Part shown: piece by piece, positions 33,650-42,480 of the stretch
Layout: each line of letters opens with the position of its first letter
Numbering within the stretch: position 1 is the stretch's first letter
Source: Thermohalobaculum sediminis
Lineage (GTDB): Bacteria > Pseudomonadota > Alphaproteobacteria > Rhodobacterales > Rhodobacteraceae
Length of the DNA stretch: 64,000 nt
NCBI RefSeq assembly: GCF_023487995.1
Contig: NZ_JAMFKN010000001.1
Location: 186,001-250,000 of the forward strand
Direction: 5' to 3'
Translations under genes and position numbers: made by a program
The notes under the pieces: model-generated
Databases searched by the model: none
What the model was told of the DNA's origin: nothing
Seen by the model: the letters and a program-made list of their open reading frames with translations, nothing else

Positions 33650-34813
33650 ATGCCGCGCGCGAAATCACGCCTCAGAGGGGTGCTCAATGCGCGTTTCCTG
33701 CGGTGGTGGCTGCTGTGCCGGCTGATCGCGGTCATTCCGCCACTGGGCAGGGGCCTGGGCATGTTCCCGAAGGGCATCGGGATGCTGGAGGCCGCGGACC
33801 GGGTGCTGATCGACGAGGTGCGCTCCGTGCCGGCGGCGGAAATCGAGGCCGAGCGCGAATTCCTTGCGGCCTGCCTGGCGAACGACGCGACGGCCGATGA
33901 CCTCACGCTGCCCGGCGGCGTGCGAGCCGGCGCGCGGATGGAGTTCTACGAGCGGCCCTGGGTCGATGTCGCGACAGGGCTGGTGCTTTTGCCCGAGCTT
34001 GGGCGCACGGTCCTGCTGCGCGGCAGCTATGCCAACTGGAACGCGACCAGCGCGCGGATCGGGCGGCCGCGCATCCGCATCGACGGGCGGGTGACCGTGC
34101 CAATTCCGACGGACAACTATTTCCACCAGATCGTCGAGAACGGCATCCGGCTTCTCGACATGCTCGACAGGCCGGAACTGGGAGGCGAGCCGATCACCCT
34201 CGTCCATCGCAGGCCGCGATCGCGCGTCGAGCGTGCGCTGCTCGAGGGGCTCGCGGCGGCCGACGCACGTCTCACGCTGCGCGAGATGCCCGACGGGAGC
34301 CTGGCGCTTCCCGACAGCGCGGTGATCTACTTCCCCGGCAACAACCACTGGGAATGGCCCGAACTGCCGCCCGCGGCCGTGGCCCGGCTCGGGGCGCTGT
34401 TCGAAGCGCAATATGGGCCGCCCGAGCGCGCGAGCGGGCCGCGCCTGTTCCTCTCGCGGGGTGGCGCGAAGCTGAGGCGCCTGCGCAACGAGGCGGCCGT
34501 CGCCGAGATGCTGGCGCGGAACGGCTTCGAGACTCTGGTCGCCACCGATGCCAATCATGCCGCGCAGATCGCGATGTTTCGCGCCGCGCGCGTCATCGTG
34601 TCGGTGCATGGCGCGGGGCTCGCGAACCTGCTGTTCACCGCCCCGGAGGCGCGGGTGATCGAGATCTTCCCGGCGAACAAGTTGAAAAGCCCCTATTGGT
34701 GGATCTGCCGCCAGCGCAGCCTTCACCACGTCCCGGTGATTGGCGGCGCGGGCGACCGCGACGAGGCCTTCGAGGTCGATCCGGCATTGATCGAGGCGGC
34801 GCTATCCGGCTGA
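33650..34813 (+). CDS. Family 61 glycosyltransferase (DUF563)
   Basis: A 387-residue protein of the GT61 family, with the DUF563 blocks DNYFHQIVENGIRLLDML, RLFLSRGGAKLRRLRNE and VIVSVHGAGLANLLFTAPEA, the last being the most diagnostic. Bacterial GT61 members transfer sugars such as xylose or GlcNAc to surface glycans, but the substrate here is unknown. GGGAAGGGGAGG precedes the ATG at 33650. An early hydrophobic stretch (LRWWLLCRLIAVIPPLG) may be membrane-associated. It converges with the TPR-methyltransferase gene with 13 bases between stops. Confidence 0.88.
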   Translation: MPRAKSRLRGVLNARFLRWWLLCRLIAVIPPLGRGLGMFPKGIGMLEAADRVLIDEVRSVPAAEIEAEREFLAACLANDATADDLTLPGGVRAGARMEFYERPWVDVATGLVLLPELGRTVLLRGSYANWNATSARIGRPRIRIDGRVTVPIPTDNYFHQIVENGIRLLDMLDRPELGGEPITLVHRRPRSRVERALLEGLAAADARLTLREMPDGSLALPDSAVIYFPGNNHWEWPELPPAAVARLGALFEAQYGPPERASGPRLFLSRGGAKLRRLRNEAAVAEMLARNGFETLVATDANHAAQIAMFRAARVIVSVHGAGLANLLFTAPEARVIEIFPANKLKSPYWWICRQRSLHHVPVIGGAGDRDEAFEVDPALIEAALSG

Positions 34814-34826
34814 TCCGGTCGCGGGC

Positions 34827-35822
34827 TCAGGCGCCACGAGCGCGCCGGACCCGCGCCATCGCCGGCGGGACGATCGGGTCGGCCGATAGCGGGCGCGGCC
34901 GCTCGAACAGCCCGACCAGCCCCTCGACCCACGCGCCGGCGTCGCGGCGCAAGGGCGCCGGCTTCAGCGCGAGGATGGACAGCCCGGCCGATGCGGCGAG
35001 CGCGCGCAGGTACCCCTCGGAATGGGCATAGCGGAGCGTCGGGCGGAGGCGCCAGCCGGGAGGCGATGCCGTATCGGCGCCGGTCTCGACGCTCAGCGCA
35101 AAGATCCCACGCAGCCCCAGCCTGCGCGCTGTCGACGCGAACAGGGCATCGAGCGCGCCGAGATAGGGCGCCATGTCGCCCGCGACGATGAGGTCGAATG
35201 GCTCGGACCCCGCGTCGAGGAAGCGCACCGCCTCGCCCTCGCTCAGCGCATCGAAAACCCCCTTCGCCCGCGCCTGTGCGAGCATTCCCGGCGCGAGATC
35301 GACGCCTTCCAGCCAGCCAGCCCGGAGGCGCAGGGCCTCGCCCGTCAGTCCCGTGCCGCAGCCAAGATCGAGCACCCGCGGCAGCGCACGGCCGGGTGCC
35401 ACCTCGTCGAGCAGCGCCCGGATGGTTCCCGGTGTCGCATAGCCCAGCCGCTCGACCAGGGCGCGGTCGAAGCCGGGCGCGTAGTCGTCGAAGAGCGCGC
35501 GCACCCAGCCCTCGGGCGGCAGGTCGGGCACCGGTGCGAGGCCCGCGCGGGCCAGCCGAAGCTCGACGCCAACGCGGTCCGCGGGGTCGGCCGCGAGCGC
35601 GCGGCGCCAGGCGTCGAGGGCGGCCTTGCTGTCACCACGCTCGCTCTCGACATCGCCGAGGGCGACCCATGCCGGCGCCCAGGCGGGGACGAGGGCCGCG
35701 GTTTGCAGGAACAGGTCGGCGGCTGCCGAGAGGTCGCCGGCGGAGCGGAACATCTCGCCATACGAATAGCGGCGGTCCGCGACGGGATCGCCCGAGGTCT
35801 TGAGGTCGAGATTGCCGATCAT
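34827..35822 (-). CDS. TPR-repeat class I SAM-dependent methyltransferase
   Basis: A 331-residue protein with two N-terminal TPR-like repeats (YGEMFRSAGDLSAAADLFLQ and AWVALGDVESERGDSKAALD) and a C-terminal methyltransferase domain. Motif I is VLDLGCGTGLTGEAL, and the strand 2 acidic end is EGVDLAPGMLAQA. The segment FDDYAPGFDRALVERLGYATP before motif I is typical of a Rhodobacterales TPR-methyltransferase family. The substrate is unknown; the TPRs suggest a protein target or partner. It lies 135 bases upstream of rlmE in reading direction; the intergenic stretch shows nothing distinctive. Confidence 0.85.
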   Translation of the reverse strand: MIGNLDLKTSGDPVADRRYSYGEMFRSAGDLSAAADLFLQTAALVPAWAPAWVALGDVESERGDSKAALDAWRRALAADPADRVGVELRLARAGLAPVPDLPPEGWVRALFDDYAPGFDRALVERLGYATPGTIRALLDEVAPGRALPRVLDLGCGTGLTGEALRLRAGWLEGVDLAPGMLAQARAKGVFDALSEGEAVRFLDAGSEPFDLIVAGDMAPYLGALDALFASTARRLGLRGIFALSVETGADTASPPGWRLRPTLRYAHSEGYLRALAASAGLSILALKPAPLRRDAGAWVEGLVGLFERPRPLSADPIVPPAMARVRRARGA

Positions 35823-35957
35823 GAAGATGCCAAGCGCGCCACCGCGATGGCCGCGGCGGCGCTCAGATGCGCTCCGCCGGGGGCGGCGTCAAGGGCCCCG
35901 TTCGGGCCCCTGTGCGAGATCCTCGTGCGCCAAGGGACAGGCACCGCCGCCCGCCGC

Positions 35958-36746
35958 TCAGAGCGGCGACCACTCCTCCGAGTCGGACTCGTCCCCGCCC
36001 GGATCCGCCTCATCGCGAGCGCCGGGCACAGCCTTAGATTCGCCCCGGAAGCCCGTGGCGACCACGAACATCTCGGACGAATCCTTCCGGCTCGAGGGCG
36101 GCTTGAAGTGCTGCACCTGCTCGAAGCGCTGCTTGAGGAGCGCGAGGAGCTGGTTCTCGGTCCCGCCCTGCAGGACCTTGGCCACGAAGGCGCCGCCGGG
36201 TGCCAGCACGTCGAAGGCGAAATGCGCCGCCGCCTCGGCAAGGGCCATGATCTTGAGATGGTCGGTGCGCTTGTGCCCGGAGGCCGCCGCCGCCATGTCC
36301 GAGAGCACCGCGTCCGCTGGGCCATCAAGCTGGGCGCGCACGGCCTGATCGGCGCCTTCCAAAAGGAAATCGAGCTGCATGATCTCGGCCCCGGCGATCG
36401 GCTCGACCGCCTGGAGGTCGATACCGAGCACGAAGCCCCGCGGCTTGCCGCTGCGCGCGCCGTCGGCGTTGGTCCGCGCGACAGCGACCTGGCACCATCC
36501 GCCCGGCGCGCAGCCAAGGTCCACGACCCGCGCGCCCGGATGCAGGATATGGAAGCGATCGTCGATCTCGATCAGCTTGTAGGCCGCCCGGCCGCGATAG
36601 CCCTCCTTCTTCGCACGAAGGACATAGGGATCGTTGAGCTGCCTCTGCAGCCACAGGGTCGAACTGAGCCGCCTGCCCTTCGCCGTCTTGACGCGCGTCT
36701 TCAGCGTGCGCTCGCCGCGCCCCGATTTTCCCTTGCCGTCCGTCAT
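35958..36746 (-). CDS. rlmE: 23S rRNA 2'-O-methyltransferase RlmE (RrmJ/FtsJ)
   Basis: RlmE methylates the 2'-OH of U2552 in 23S rRNA, a late step in 50S assembly. The 262-residue protein has the K-D-K-E catalytic set in [28 protein letters not shown] and [11 protein letters not shown]. The SAM motif is [15 protein letters not shown]. The N-terminus is Lys/Arg-rich and the C-terminus is an acidic extension. Its ATG overlaps the ppx/gppA stop by four bases (ATGA), so translation is coupled; the ppx-rlmE pairing is common in alphaproteobacteria. Confidence 0.95.
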   Translation of the reverse strand: MTDGKGKSGRGERTLKTRVKTAKGRRLSSTLWLQRQLNDPYVLRAKKEGYRGRAAYKLIEIDDRFHILHPGARVVDLGCAPGGWCQVAVARTNADGARSGKPRGFVLGIDLQAVEPIAGAEIMQLDFLLEGADQAVRAQLDGPADAVLSDMAAAASGHKRTDHLKIMALAEAAAHFAFDVLAPGGAFVAKVLQGGTENQLLALLKQRFEQVQHFKPPSSRKDSSEMFVVATGFRGESKAVPGARDEADPGGDESDSEEWSPL

Positions 36747-37885
36747 TCCGCGAACCCGCGCATGCGCTCGCGCAGCAGGCCGTAGAGCATGCCTTCGCGC
36801 AACCCGCGGTCGGCCACCCGCAGCCTCGCGTCGGGCCAGAGATCGAGGACCGTCATCAGGATCGCCGCGCCCGAGATCACGAGATCGGCTCTGCTGAGCC
36901 CGATTCCGGGATGGCGCGCGCGCCCCTGCGGCCCCATGGCGATAAGGCGCTCGGTCAGCGCCGCGGCACGCTCGCCCGGCAGCCACATGCCATCGACGCG
37001 CGCGCGGTCGTAGCTCCTCAGCCCCAGATGCAGCGCTCCATAGGTGGTGGCCGTGCCCGAGACGCCGATGATCTGCAGGCGCCCCGGCCGGGCGCCGCCC
37101 GGCGGCGACGCGACGGGGCGAAAGGGGGCAAGGCGCTCGCGGAAATGCGCCGACATGGCGCCGAACCGCTCGGCATCGCCGTCGATGTGCCCGAAGCGGT
37201 CCTGCAATGTCGAGACGCCCATGGGCACCGAGATCCAGTCAGTAACATGCGCGGCCGCGGCCCGCGCGGTGTCGCACTCGGCGCCGGGCCCGAGGGGCGC
37301 CAGCGCGCGGATCAGCGCTTGCCGCCGCGACGGCGGCGTGTGTGACATGTCCACCCAGATCAGCTCGGTCGAGCCGCCACCGATGTCGAATACCAGGAGT
37401 TGCTCGGCCTCGGGGTCGATCAGGGGGGCGCACCCCGCCACGGCAAGGCGTGCCTCGTCCTCGGCCGAGATGATGGCCATGGGCAGCCCCGTCTCACGCA
37501 CGACGCGGCGCACGAAGGCGCGCCCATTCGTCGCCCGGCGGCAGGCCTCGGTCGCGACGACGCGCGAGGCGGCGACCCGGTGCTGCCGGATCTTTGCCGC
37601 GCAGATCCTGAGCGCCTTGATCGCGCGGTCCTGCGCCTCGGGCGAGAGTGCGTTTGAGTGCTCGACCCCCTCGCCAAGCCGGACCGGCCGGCTGAAGGCG
37701 TCGATCACCTCGAAGCCGTCGTCGCGCGGGGCGGCGACCAGCAGGCGGCAGTTGTTGGTGCCGAGATCGAGCGCGGCGATCGGGCGGGTTCGCTCGGCGC
37801 CGCGGCGGGCGAGGCGGGGTTGCGCGTCGCCCCGCCCATCAGGCGGGGCGGCATCGCCCTCTGCGCTGGTCTCACCCCTGTCCAC
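36743..37885 (-). CDS. Ppx/GppA family exopolyphosphatase/pppGpp phosphohydrolase
   Basis: A 380-residue protein of the ASKHA fold that hydrolyses polyphosphate or pppGpp. The two phosphate-binding loops are [12 protein letters not shown] and [14 protein letters not shown]. The family segment [16 protein letters not shown] is present and the C-terminal HD-type domain of long Ppx enzymes is missing, which is usual for alphaproteobacterial short forms. The start is GTG at 37885, preceded by GGAAGGCGG. The first 34 residues are low-complexity and may be disordered. Polyphosphate versus pppGpp preference cannot be decided. It overlaps rlmE by four bases. Confidence 0.9.
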   Translation of the reverse strand: MDRGETSAEGDAAPPDGRGDAQPRLARRGAERTRPIAALDLGTNNCRLLVAAPRDDGFEVIDAFSRPVRLGEGVEHSNALSPEAQDRAIKALRICAAKIRQHRVAASRVVATEACRRATNGRAFVRRVVRETGLPMAIISAEDEARLAVAGCAPLIDPEAEQLLVFDIGGGSTELIWVDMSHTPPSRRQALIRALAPLGPGAECDTARAAAAHVTDWISVPMGVSTLQDRFGHIDGDAERFGAMSAHFRERLAPFRPVASPPGGARPGRLQIIGVSGTATTYGALHLGLRSYDRARVDGMWLPGERAAALTERLIAMGPQGRARHPGIGLSRADLVISGAAILMTVLDLWPDARLRVADRGLREGMLYGLLRERMRGFAE

Positions 37886-37977
37886 CGTCCGCCTTCCGCC
37901 GCAAGTCCGGGCTCATGCCTCAAGCTCTATGACCAGAGGATGACCGCAGCAAGGGGCAGCGTGAAAAACCTGAACGT

Positions 37978-38862
37978 TCAGCCGCAGCTTGCCGCCATCC
38001 GCATCGGATGCGGCTCGACGCCCAGGGCCCGGCAGACGCGCCAGGGAAGCTCGGGCTTGTTCAGGGTGTAGAGATGCAGATGCGGCACGCCGTTCGCCAG
38101 CAAATCGTCGCACTGCTCGGCGGCGATGGCGACGGACAGAAGGTCATGCGCCTCGTCCGTCTCGGCATGGCCATAGGCGCGGTGCATCCACTCCGGCACA
38201 TGGGCGCCGCAGCGCGCGGCGAAGCCTGCGGTCTTCTCGAAATCGTCGATCGGCAGAATGCCGGGCAGGATCGGCGCCGAAATGCCGGCCGCGACGCAGG
38301 CGTCGCGGAAGCGGTAGAAGGTCTCGTTCTCGAAGAAGAACTGGGTGATCGCGCCGGCAGCGCCCGCGTCGATCTTGCGCTTGAGGTGCTCGATGTCCGC
38401 GCGCGTATCCGCCGCCTCGGGATGCTTCTCGGGATAGGCGCCCACCCAGATCTCGAACTGCCCCGTCCCGGCCAGCGCCTCGACCAGTTCGACGGAACCC
38501 GCGAAGCCCCTCGGATGCGGCTGGAAGCTGCCCGCACCCGCCGGGGGGTCGCCCCGCAGCGCCACGATCCGGCGGCAGCCCAGCTTGGCATAGCCCCGCG
38601 CAACCTTGAGCACCTCGTCCCGGCTCGCGCCGACACAAGTCAGGTGCCCCGCCACCTCGAGACGCGCGCGCTCGCGGATCGCAAGGATTGCGGCCAGGGT
38701 TCGGTCGCGCGTGGTGCCGCCGGCCCCGTAGGTCACCGACACGAACGCGGGCGCGAGCGGCGCGAGGCGCTCGACCGACTCCCAAAGCTGCACCGCAGCC
38801 CGCGGGGTTTTCGGCGGAAAGAACTCGAAGCTGATTCGAGGGCTCGGGTTCGACGTTGCCAT
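37978..38862 (-). CDS. metF: 5,10-methylenetetrahydrofolate reductase MetF
   Basis: MetF reduces methylene-THF to methyl-THF with FAD and NAD(P)H, supplying methionine synthesis. The 294-residue TIM barrel starts ISFEFFPPKT with the catalytic glutamate, and contains SVTYGAGGTTRDRT, RRIVALRGDPPAG and ITQFFFENETFYRF, all typical. The ATG at 38862 is chosen because the family N-terminus starts immediately after it; upstream in-frame sequence is Arg-rich. It diverges from a three-gene one-carbon unit that contains a second, more distant MetF homologue. A palindrome at 38979 lies between them and may be an operator for both. Confidence 0.95.
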   Translation of the reverse strand: MATSNPSPRISFEFFPPKTPRAAVQLWESVERLAPLAPAFVSVTYGAGGTTRDRTLAAILAIRERARLEVAGHLTCVGASRDEVLKVARGYAKLGCRRIVALRGDPPAGAGSFQPHPRGFAGSVELVEALAGTGQFEIWVGAYPEKHPEAADTRADIEHLKRKIDAGAAGAITQFFFENETFYRFRDACVAAGISAPILPGILPIDDFEKTAGFAARCGAHVPEWMHRAYGHAETDEAHDLLSVAIAAEQCDDLLANGVPHLHLYTLNKPELPWRVCRALGVEPHPMRMAASCG

Positions 38863-38978
38863 GGTCCTGCGTGCCTGCGGGTCTCCCGGTGTCGACCTGA
38901 CCCGATGCAAGGCTGCAACAGGACGGCCGCGTCTCCCGGATTGCGGAATTTCTCTGGCAAGGTATTGCGCGGGATGCG

Positions 38979-38992
38979 ACATCTCAAGATGT
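38979..38992. promoter_or_regulatory. Candidate operator palindrome between divergent methyl-transfer genes
   Basis: ACATCTCAAGATGT is a perfect 6-bp-arm inverted repeat with a CA centre, in a locally AT-richer stretch, 117 bases upstream of metF and 134 bases before the gene at 39126. Dyads of this kind are typical of ArsR-fold regulators such as the SAH-responsive SahR/SamR regulators of methionine genes. The regulator is not encoded here and the assignment is inference. Confidence 0.4.
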
Positions 38993-39125
38993 ATTTCCGA
39001 CAAGGGGTGGTCATGCCTCGGGTGACGTCGCAGAAACGACGCATCACGTCGAAATCGATCCCTCCCGCGAGGGGCCATCCGCGTATCAGGTGCGGGAGAA
39101 ACCCGCTCGGACCCTGGGGTGAGAA

Positions 39126-39431
39126 ATGCCGCTGCTCACGATCGTCTACTGGCGCGACATCCCCGCGCAGGTCATCGTCGGGCAAGGGCGCAAGGCCGCG
39201 AAGCGCCCGTTGCCCGAGCGGTTCGAGCAGGCGATTGACCGCTGCGCGATGAAGGTGGGCGCACGCGACACCGACGCCTATCTCGCCGAGTGGCGCCGTG
39301 GCGAGCCCGTCGAGACGCCGGGCGAGCCGGACGAGATCGCCTCGGCCGAGGCCGAGCGGATCGAGCGGGACTACGATGCGACCCGCCTCAAGCAGCTGAT
39401 CGCGCAGGACGGCTGGGCCGCACCGCGCTGA
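39126..39431 (+). CDS. Virulence-factor family protein (PF13769-like), 101 aa
   Basis: A 101-residue soluble protein that resembles the small 'virulence factor' family, whose molecular role is not known. It begins MPLLTIVYWRDIPAQVIVG with a single compact domain (KRPLPERFEQAIDRCAMKVG; DTDAYLAEWRRG) and an acidic C-terminal helix. GGGGTGAGAA precedes the ATG. It is the first of three tightly spaced rightward genes; the other two are a MetF-like protein 20 bases downstream and a pterin-binding methyltransferase. The family name comes from an old annotation and should not be read as evidence of virulence. A role in one-carbon or corrinoid metabolism is inferred from context. Confidence 0.75.
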   Translation: MPLLTIVYWRDIPAQVIVGQGRKAAKRPLPERFEQAIDRCAMKVGARDTDAYLAEWRRGEPVETPGEPDEIASAEAERIERDYDATRLKQLIAQDGWAAPR

Positions 39432-39451
39432 CCGTGAAGGAGAACGGCCCG

Positions 39452-40384
39452 ATGGCGACGATTCTGAATTTCTTCGGGCGCAAGCAGCCCGCGGACGTAA
39501 CGCCCCGCGGCGGGCTGCGCGAGATGCTCGACGGCTTCTCGATCGAGGTCATGCCCCGCACCGCCGAGAAGATCGAGGACTTCCGCGCGATCCTGCCGGC
39601 GGGGACACGCGTCTACATCGCCCATATCGATGGCACGCCCATCGAGGACATGGTGGCCACCGCGAAGCGCATCGCCGCCGAGGGCTTCCCGGTCATGCCG
39701 CACTTCCCGGCTCGGATCATCGCCGACGCGTCGATGCTGGCCGACTGGATCGCGCGCTATCAGGGCGAGGCAGGGGTCGACCAGGCCCTGCTGCTCGCCG
39801 GCGGCGTCGATCGGCCGCGGGGCGCGTTCCACTGCTCGATGCAGCTGATGGAGACGGGCCTCTTCGACAAGGCGGGCTTCAGACGCCTCCACGTCGCCGG
39901 CCACCCCGAGGGCAACCGCGACATCGATCCCGACGGCTCGGACCGCATGGTCATGGAGGCGCTGCGCTGGAAGCAGGCCTTCTCTGAGCGCACCGACGCC
40001 GAGATGGCCATCGCGACGCAGTTCTGCTTCGAGGCGGCGCCGGTCATCGAATGGGCCAACCGGCTTCGGGCCGAAGGAGTCGCTCTGCCCGTCCACATCG
40101 GCGTCGCGGGCCCGGCCAAGCTGCAGACGATGATCAAGTTCGCGATGACCTGCGGCGTCGGCCCGTCGATCCGCGTGCTCCAGCGCCGGGCGGCGGATCT
40201 CACGAAGCTGGTCCTGCCGTTCACGCCCGAGGAGTTCCTGTCCGAGCTTGCGGCCCATCGGGCGGCCCATCCCGACTTCGCCATCACCAATGTCCACTTC
40301 TTCCCGCTCGGCGGGATCAAGGCGACGACCGACTGGACCTCCGGGTTCGGCGCCACTCCTGCCGCCCGCGCGGCCACTGCCTGA
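39452..40384 (+). CDS. MetF-like protein, second methylenetetrahydrofolate reductase homologue
   Basis: A 310-residue protein distantly similar to MetF. The N-terminal SIEVMPRTAEKIE aligns with the SFEFFPPKT of true MetF and keeps the catalytic glutamate. The barrel strands RVYIAHIDGTPIEDMVATA, LLLAGGVDRPRG, GFRRLHVAGHPEGNRDIDPD and IATQFCFEAAPVIEW follow the reductase order. Sequence divergence from the canonical MetF at 37978 is large, so the electron donor or folate form may differ. GAAGGAGAA precedes the ATG at 39452. It lies 20 bases after the virulence-factor family gene and 20 before the pterin-binding methyltransferase, indicating one operon. Confidence 0.85.
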   Translation: MATILNFFGRKQPADVTPRGGLREMLDGFSIEVMPRTAEKIEDFRAILPAGTRVYIAHIDGTPIEDMVATAKRIAAEGFPVMPHFPARIIADASMLADWIARYQGEAGVDQALLLAGGVDRPRGAFHCSMQLMETGLFDKAGFRRLHVAGHPEGNRDIDPDGSDRMVMEALRWKQAFSERTDAEMAIATQFCFEAAPVIEWANRLRAEGVALPVHIGVAGPAKLQTMIKFAMTCGVGPSIRVLQRRAADLTKLVLPFTPEEFLSELAAHRAAHPDFAITNVHFFPLGGIKATTDWTSGFGATPAARAATA

Positions 40385-40404
40385 GCTTGGGAGAGCTTTG
40401 AAGA

Positions 40405-41454
40405 ATGACCCGCACTGTCGTTGAATCAAAGACGAAAACCGTCGTCATCGGCTTCGACGAGCCGTTCTGCGTGATCGGCGAGCGCATCAACCCGACCGGG
40501 CGCAAGAAGCTCGCGGCCGAACTCGAGGCCGGTGACTTCTCGACGGTCGAGAAGGACGCACTCGAGCAGGTCGCGGCCGGCGCGGCGGTGCTCGATGTCA
40601 ATGCGGGCGTCGTCTACAACTCGAACCCCAACCCGAACGAGACCGAGCCGCCCCTCATGCGGCAGATGATCGAGCTCGTGCAGGGCCTCGTCGACGTGCC
40701 GCTCTGCATCGACAGCTCGGTCCCCGGCGCGCTCATGGCCGGGCTCGAGGCCTGCAAGGGGCGCCCCCTGCTCAACTCCGTCACGGGCGAGGAGGAGCGG
40801 CTCGAGCTCGTGCTCCCTCTGGTCAAGAAATACAACGTCCCCGTCGTCGCGATCTCGAACGACGACACCGGCATCTCCGAGGACCCCGACGTCCGCTTCG
40901 AGGTGGCGAAGAAGATCGTGCACCGCGCCGCCGACTTCGGCATCCCGGCCCATGACATCGTGGTCGACCCGCTGGTGATGCCGATCGGCGCGATGGCCAC
41001 GGCCGGTCAGCAGGTCTTCGCGCTCGTCCGCCGCCTTCGCGACGAGCTCGGCGTCAACACCACCTGCGGCGCGTCGAACATCTCGTTCGGCCTGCCGAAC
41101 CGGCACGGCATCAACAACGCCTTCCTGCCGATGGCGATCACCGCGGGCATGACCTCGGCGATCATGAACCCGGTGCAGGCGGCGGTGTCGCGCAAGAAGC
41201 TCGACGAGAAGATCGCCGAGCTCGCCGCCCTCGGCATCGTCATCCCCGAAGGCATCGAGCCTGAGGCGCTGGCGCAGGCGCTGGGGATGGGCTCGACCAA
41301 GGCCGTGTCCTCGAAGGAGATGGAGGCGATCCGCGCCGCCAACTTCCTGATGAACACCGACCCCAACGGCGCCGAGTGGATCCGCACCAACCGCGCCCCG
41401 ACTGCCGCCGGCGAAGGCGGCGCGCGCGAGGGTCGCCGCCGCCGCCGGGCCTGA
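40405..41454 (+). CDS. Methyltetrahydrofolate:corrinoid methyltransferase (pterin-binding)
   Basis: A 349-residue pterin-binding TIM barrel of the AcsE/MetH-central-domain type that moves a methyl group between methyl-THF and a corrinoid protein. The signature GERINPTGRKKLAAEL is diagnostic, with GAAVLDVNAGVV, PLCIDSSVPGALMAGLEA, LLNSVTGEEERLELVLPLV and TTCGASNISFGLPNR further on. No homocysteine-binding or B12-binding domain is present. In Phaeobacter and Dinoroseobacter methionine synthase is reported to be split into separate proteins, and this would fit the pterin-binding part. Corrinoid and homocysteine partners are not in the window. The C-terminal tail is Arg-rich. A strong terminator follows. 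Confidence 0.88.
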   Translation: MTRTVVESKTKTVVIGFDEPFCVIGERINPTGRKKLAAELEAGDFSTVEKDALEQVAAGAAVLDVNAGVVYNSNPNPNETEPPLMRQMIELVQGLVDVPLCIDSSVPGALMAGLEACKGRPLLNSVTGEEERLELVLPLVKKYNVPVVAISNDDTGISEDPDVRFEVAKKIVHRAADFGIPAHDIVVDPLVMPIGAMATAGQQVFALVRRLRDELGVNTTCGASNISFGLPNRHGINNAFLPMAITAGMTSAIMNPVQAAVSRKKLDEKIAELAALGIVIPEGIEPEALAQALGMGSTKAVSSKEMEAIRAANFLMNTDPNGAEWIRTNRAPTAAGEGGAREGRRRRRA

Positions 41455-41470
41455 CGCCTGCAACCGACGA

Positions 41471-41508
41471 AAAAGCCCCGCAGCACAATGGCTGCGGGGC
41501 TTTTCTTT
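41471..41508. terminator. Bidirectional terminator between the one-carbon operon and cysE
   Basis: A 13-bp stem, AAAAGCCCCGCAG with CTGCGGGGCTTTT, an 8-base loop, and T-rich sequence on both strands. It ends the rightward operon and the leftward cysE. Confidence 0.92.
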
Positions 41509-41520
41509 ATGTCGAGACGA

Positions 41521-42360
41521 TCAGCAGTCGGGCAGGATATCCTCGGGAACCTCGTTCACGATCTGGTTCATGAGATGCGAGGGCCGGTCGCACCCGGCCT
41601 CGCCCACGATCTTCGCCGGCACGCCCGCAACCGTCTTGCAGGGCGGGATGTCGCGCAACACGACCGAGCCCGCCGCGATCCGCGAGCAGCTTCCGACCCG
41701 GATGTTCCCCAGCACCTTCGCGCCCGCGCCGATCAGGACGCCGTCGCCGATCTTGGGATGACGGTCGCCGCCCTCCTTCCCGGTGCCGCCCAGCGTCACG
41801 CTGTGCAGCATCGAGACATCGTCGCCCACCACCGCCGTCTCGCCGATCACGATCGAATGGGCGTGGTCGATCATGATCCCCTGTCCGACCCTGGCGCCGG
41901 GATGGATGTCGACGCCAAAGATCTCCGAGGTCCTCATCTGGACGTAGAGCGCCAGGTCCTGCCGCCCATGCGTCCAGAGGTAGTGCCCCAGCCGGTACGA
42001 CTGCACGGCCAGGAATCCCTTGAAGTAGAGCAAGGGCTGCAACATCCGGTGGCAGGCGGGGTCGCGCTCGAAGACCGCGACGATATCCGCCCGCGCCGCG
42101 CGCCCGATGGCCGGGTCGTCCGAATGGGCCCGATCGGCCAGTTCCCTCAAAATCAGCGCAGGCATCTCGGGCGCCGCGAGCTTCTCGGCCACGCGATAGC
42201 TCAGCGCCGACTCGAAGCTCGAGTGGTGCAGCACGGCCGAATGCGCGACGCCGCCCATTAGCGGCTCCTGCTCGGCAAGGCGTGCGGCTTCCTGTCGGAT
42301 CCTGTCCCAGACGGGATCGCAGGAGCCTAGTGCGGGCGTGATGGAAACACCGGCGGTCAT
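41521..42360 (-). CDS. cysE: Serine O-acetyltransferase CysE
   Basis: CysE acetylates serine with acetyl-CoA to make O-acetylserine for cysteine synthesis. The 279-residue protein has the N-terminal SATase helical domain (DPVWDRIRQEAARLAEQEP; HSSFESALSYRVAEKL) and a left-handed beta helix of hexapeptide repeats. Catalytic residues sit in IDHAHSIVIGETAVV and the loop GGTGKEGGDRHPKIG. The C-terminus is longer than the E. coli tail and ends in cysteine (ILPDC). AGGAGGC precedes the ATG. It is transcribed in the same direction as the GTA cluster and lies just downstream of it, the standard Rhodobacterales arrangement. Confidence 0.96.
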   Translation of the reverse strand: MTAGVSITPALGSCDPVWDRIRQEAARLAEQEPLMGGVAHSAVLHHSSFESALSYRVAEKLAAPEMPALILRELADRAHSDDPAIGRAARADIVAVFERDPACHRMLQPLLYFKGFLAVQSYRLGHYLWTHGRQDLALYVQMRTSEIFGVDIHPGARVGQGIMIDHAHSIVIGETAVVGDDVSMLHSVTLGGTGKEGGDRHPKIGDGVLIGAGAKVLGNIRVGSCSRIAAGSVVLRDIPPCKTVAGVPAKIVGEAGCDRPSHLMNQIVNEVPEDILPDC

Positions 42361-42480
42361 CCAAGCCTCCTAAGCCTTGCGAGCGTCGCGCGAGCCTACA
42401 GCATCCGGCCCAGCCGCGCACCCCGCTCCCGCCTCCCAGATAGGCGCAGGCGCGGCACAAGGCAACGCCCGCCGGACATA

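Noticed and set aside
38863-39125. SAM or SAH riboswitch upstream of metF or the one-carbon operon
   Set aside because: I could not find the conserved core sequences or pairing of these riboswitches; only the short dyad stands out.
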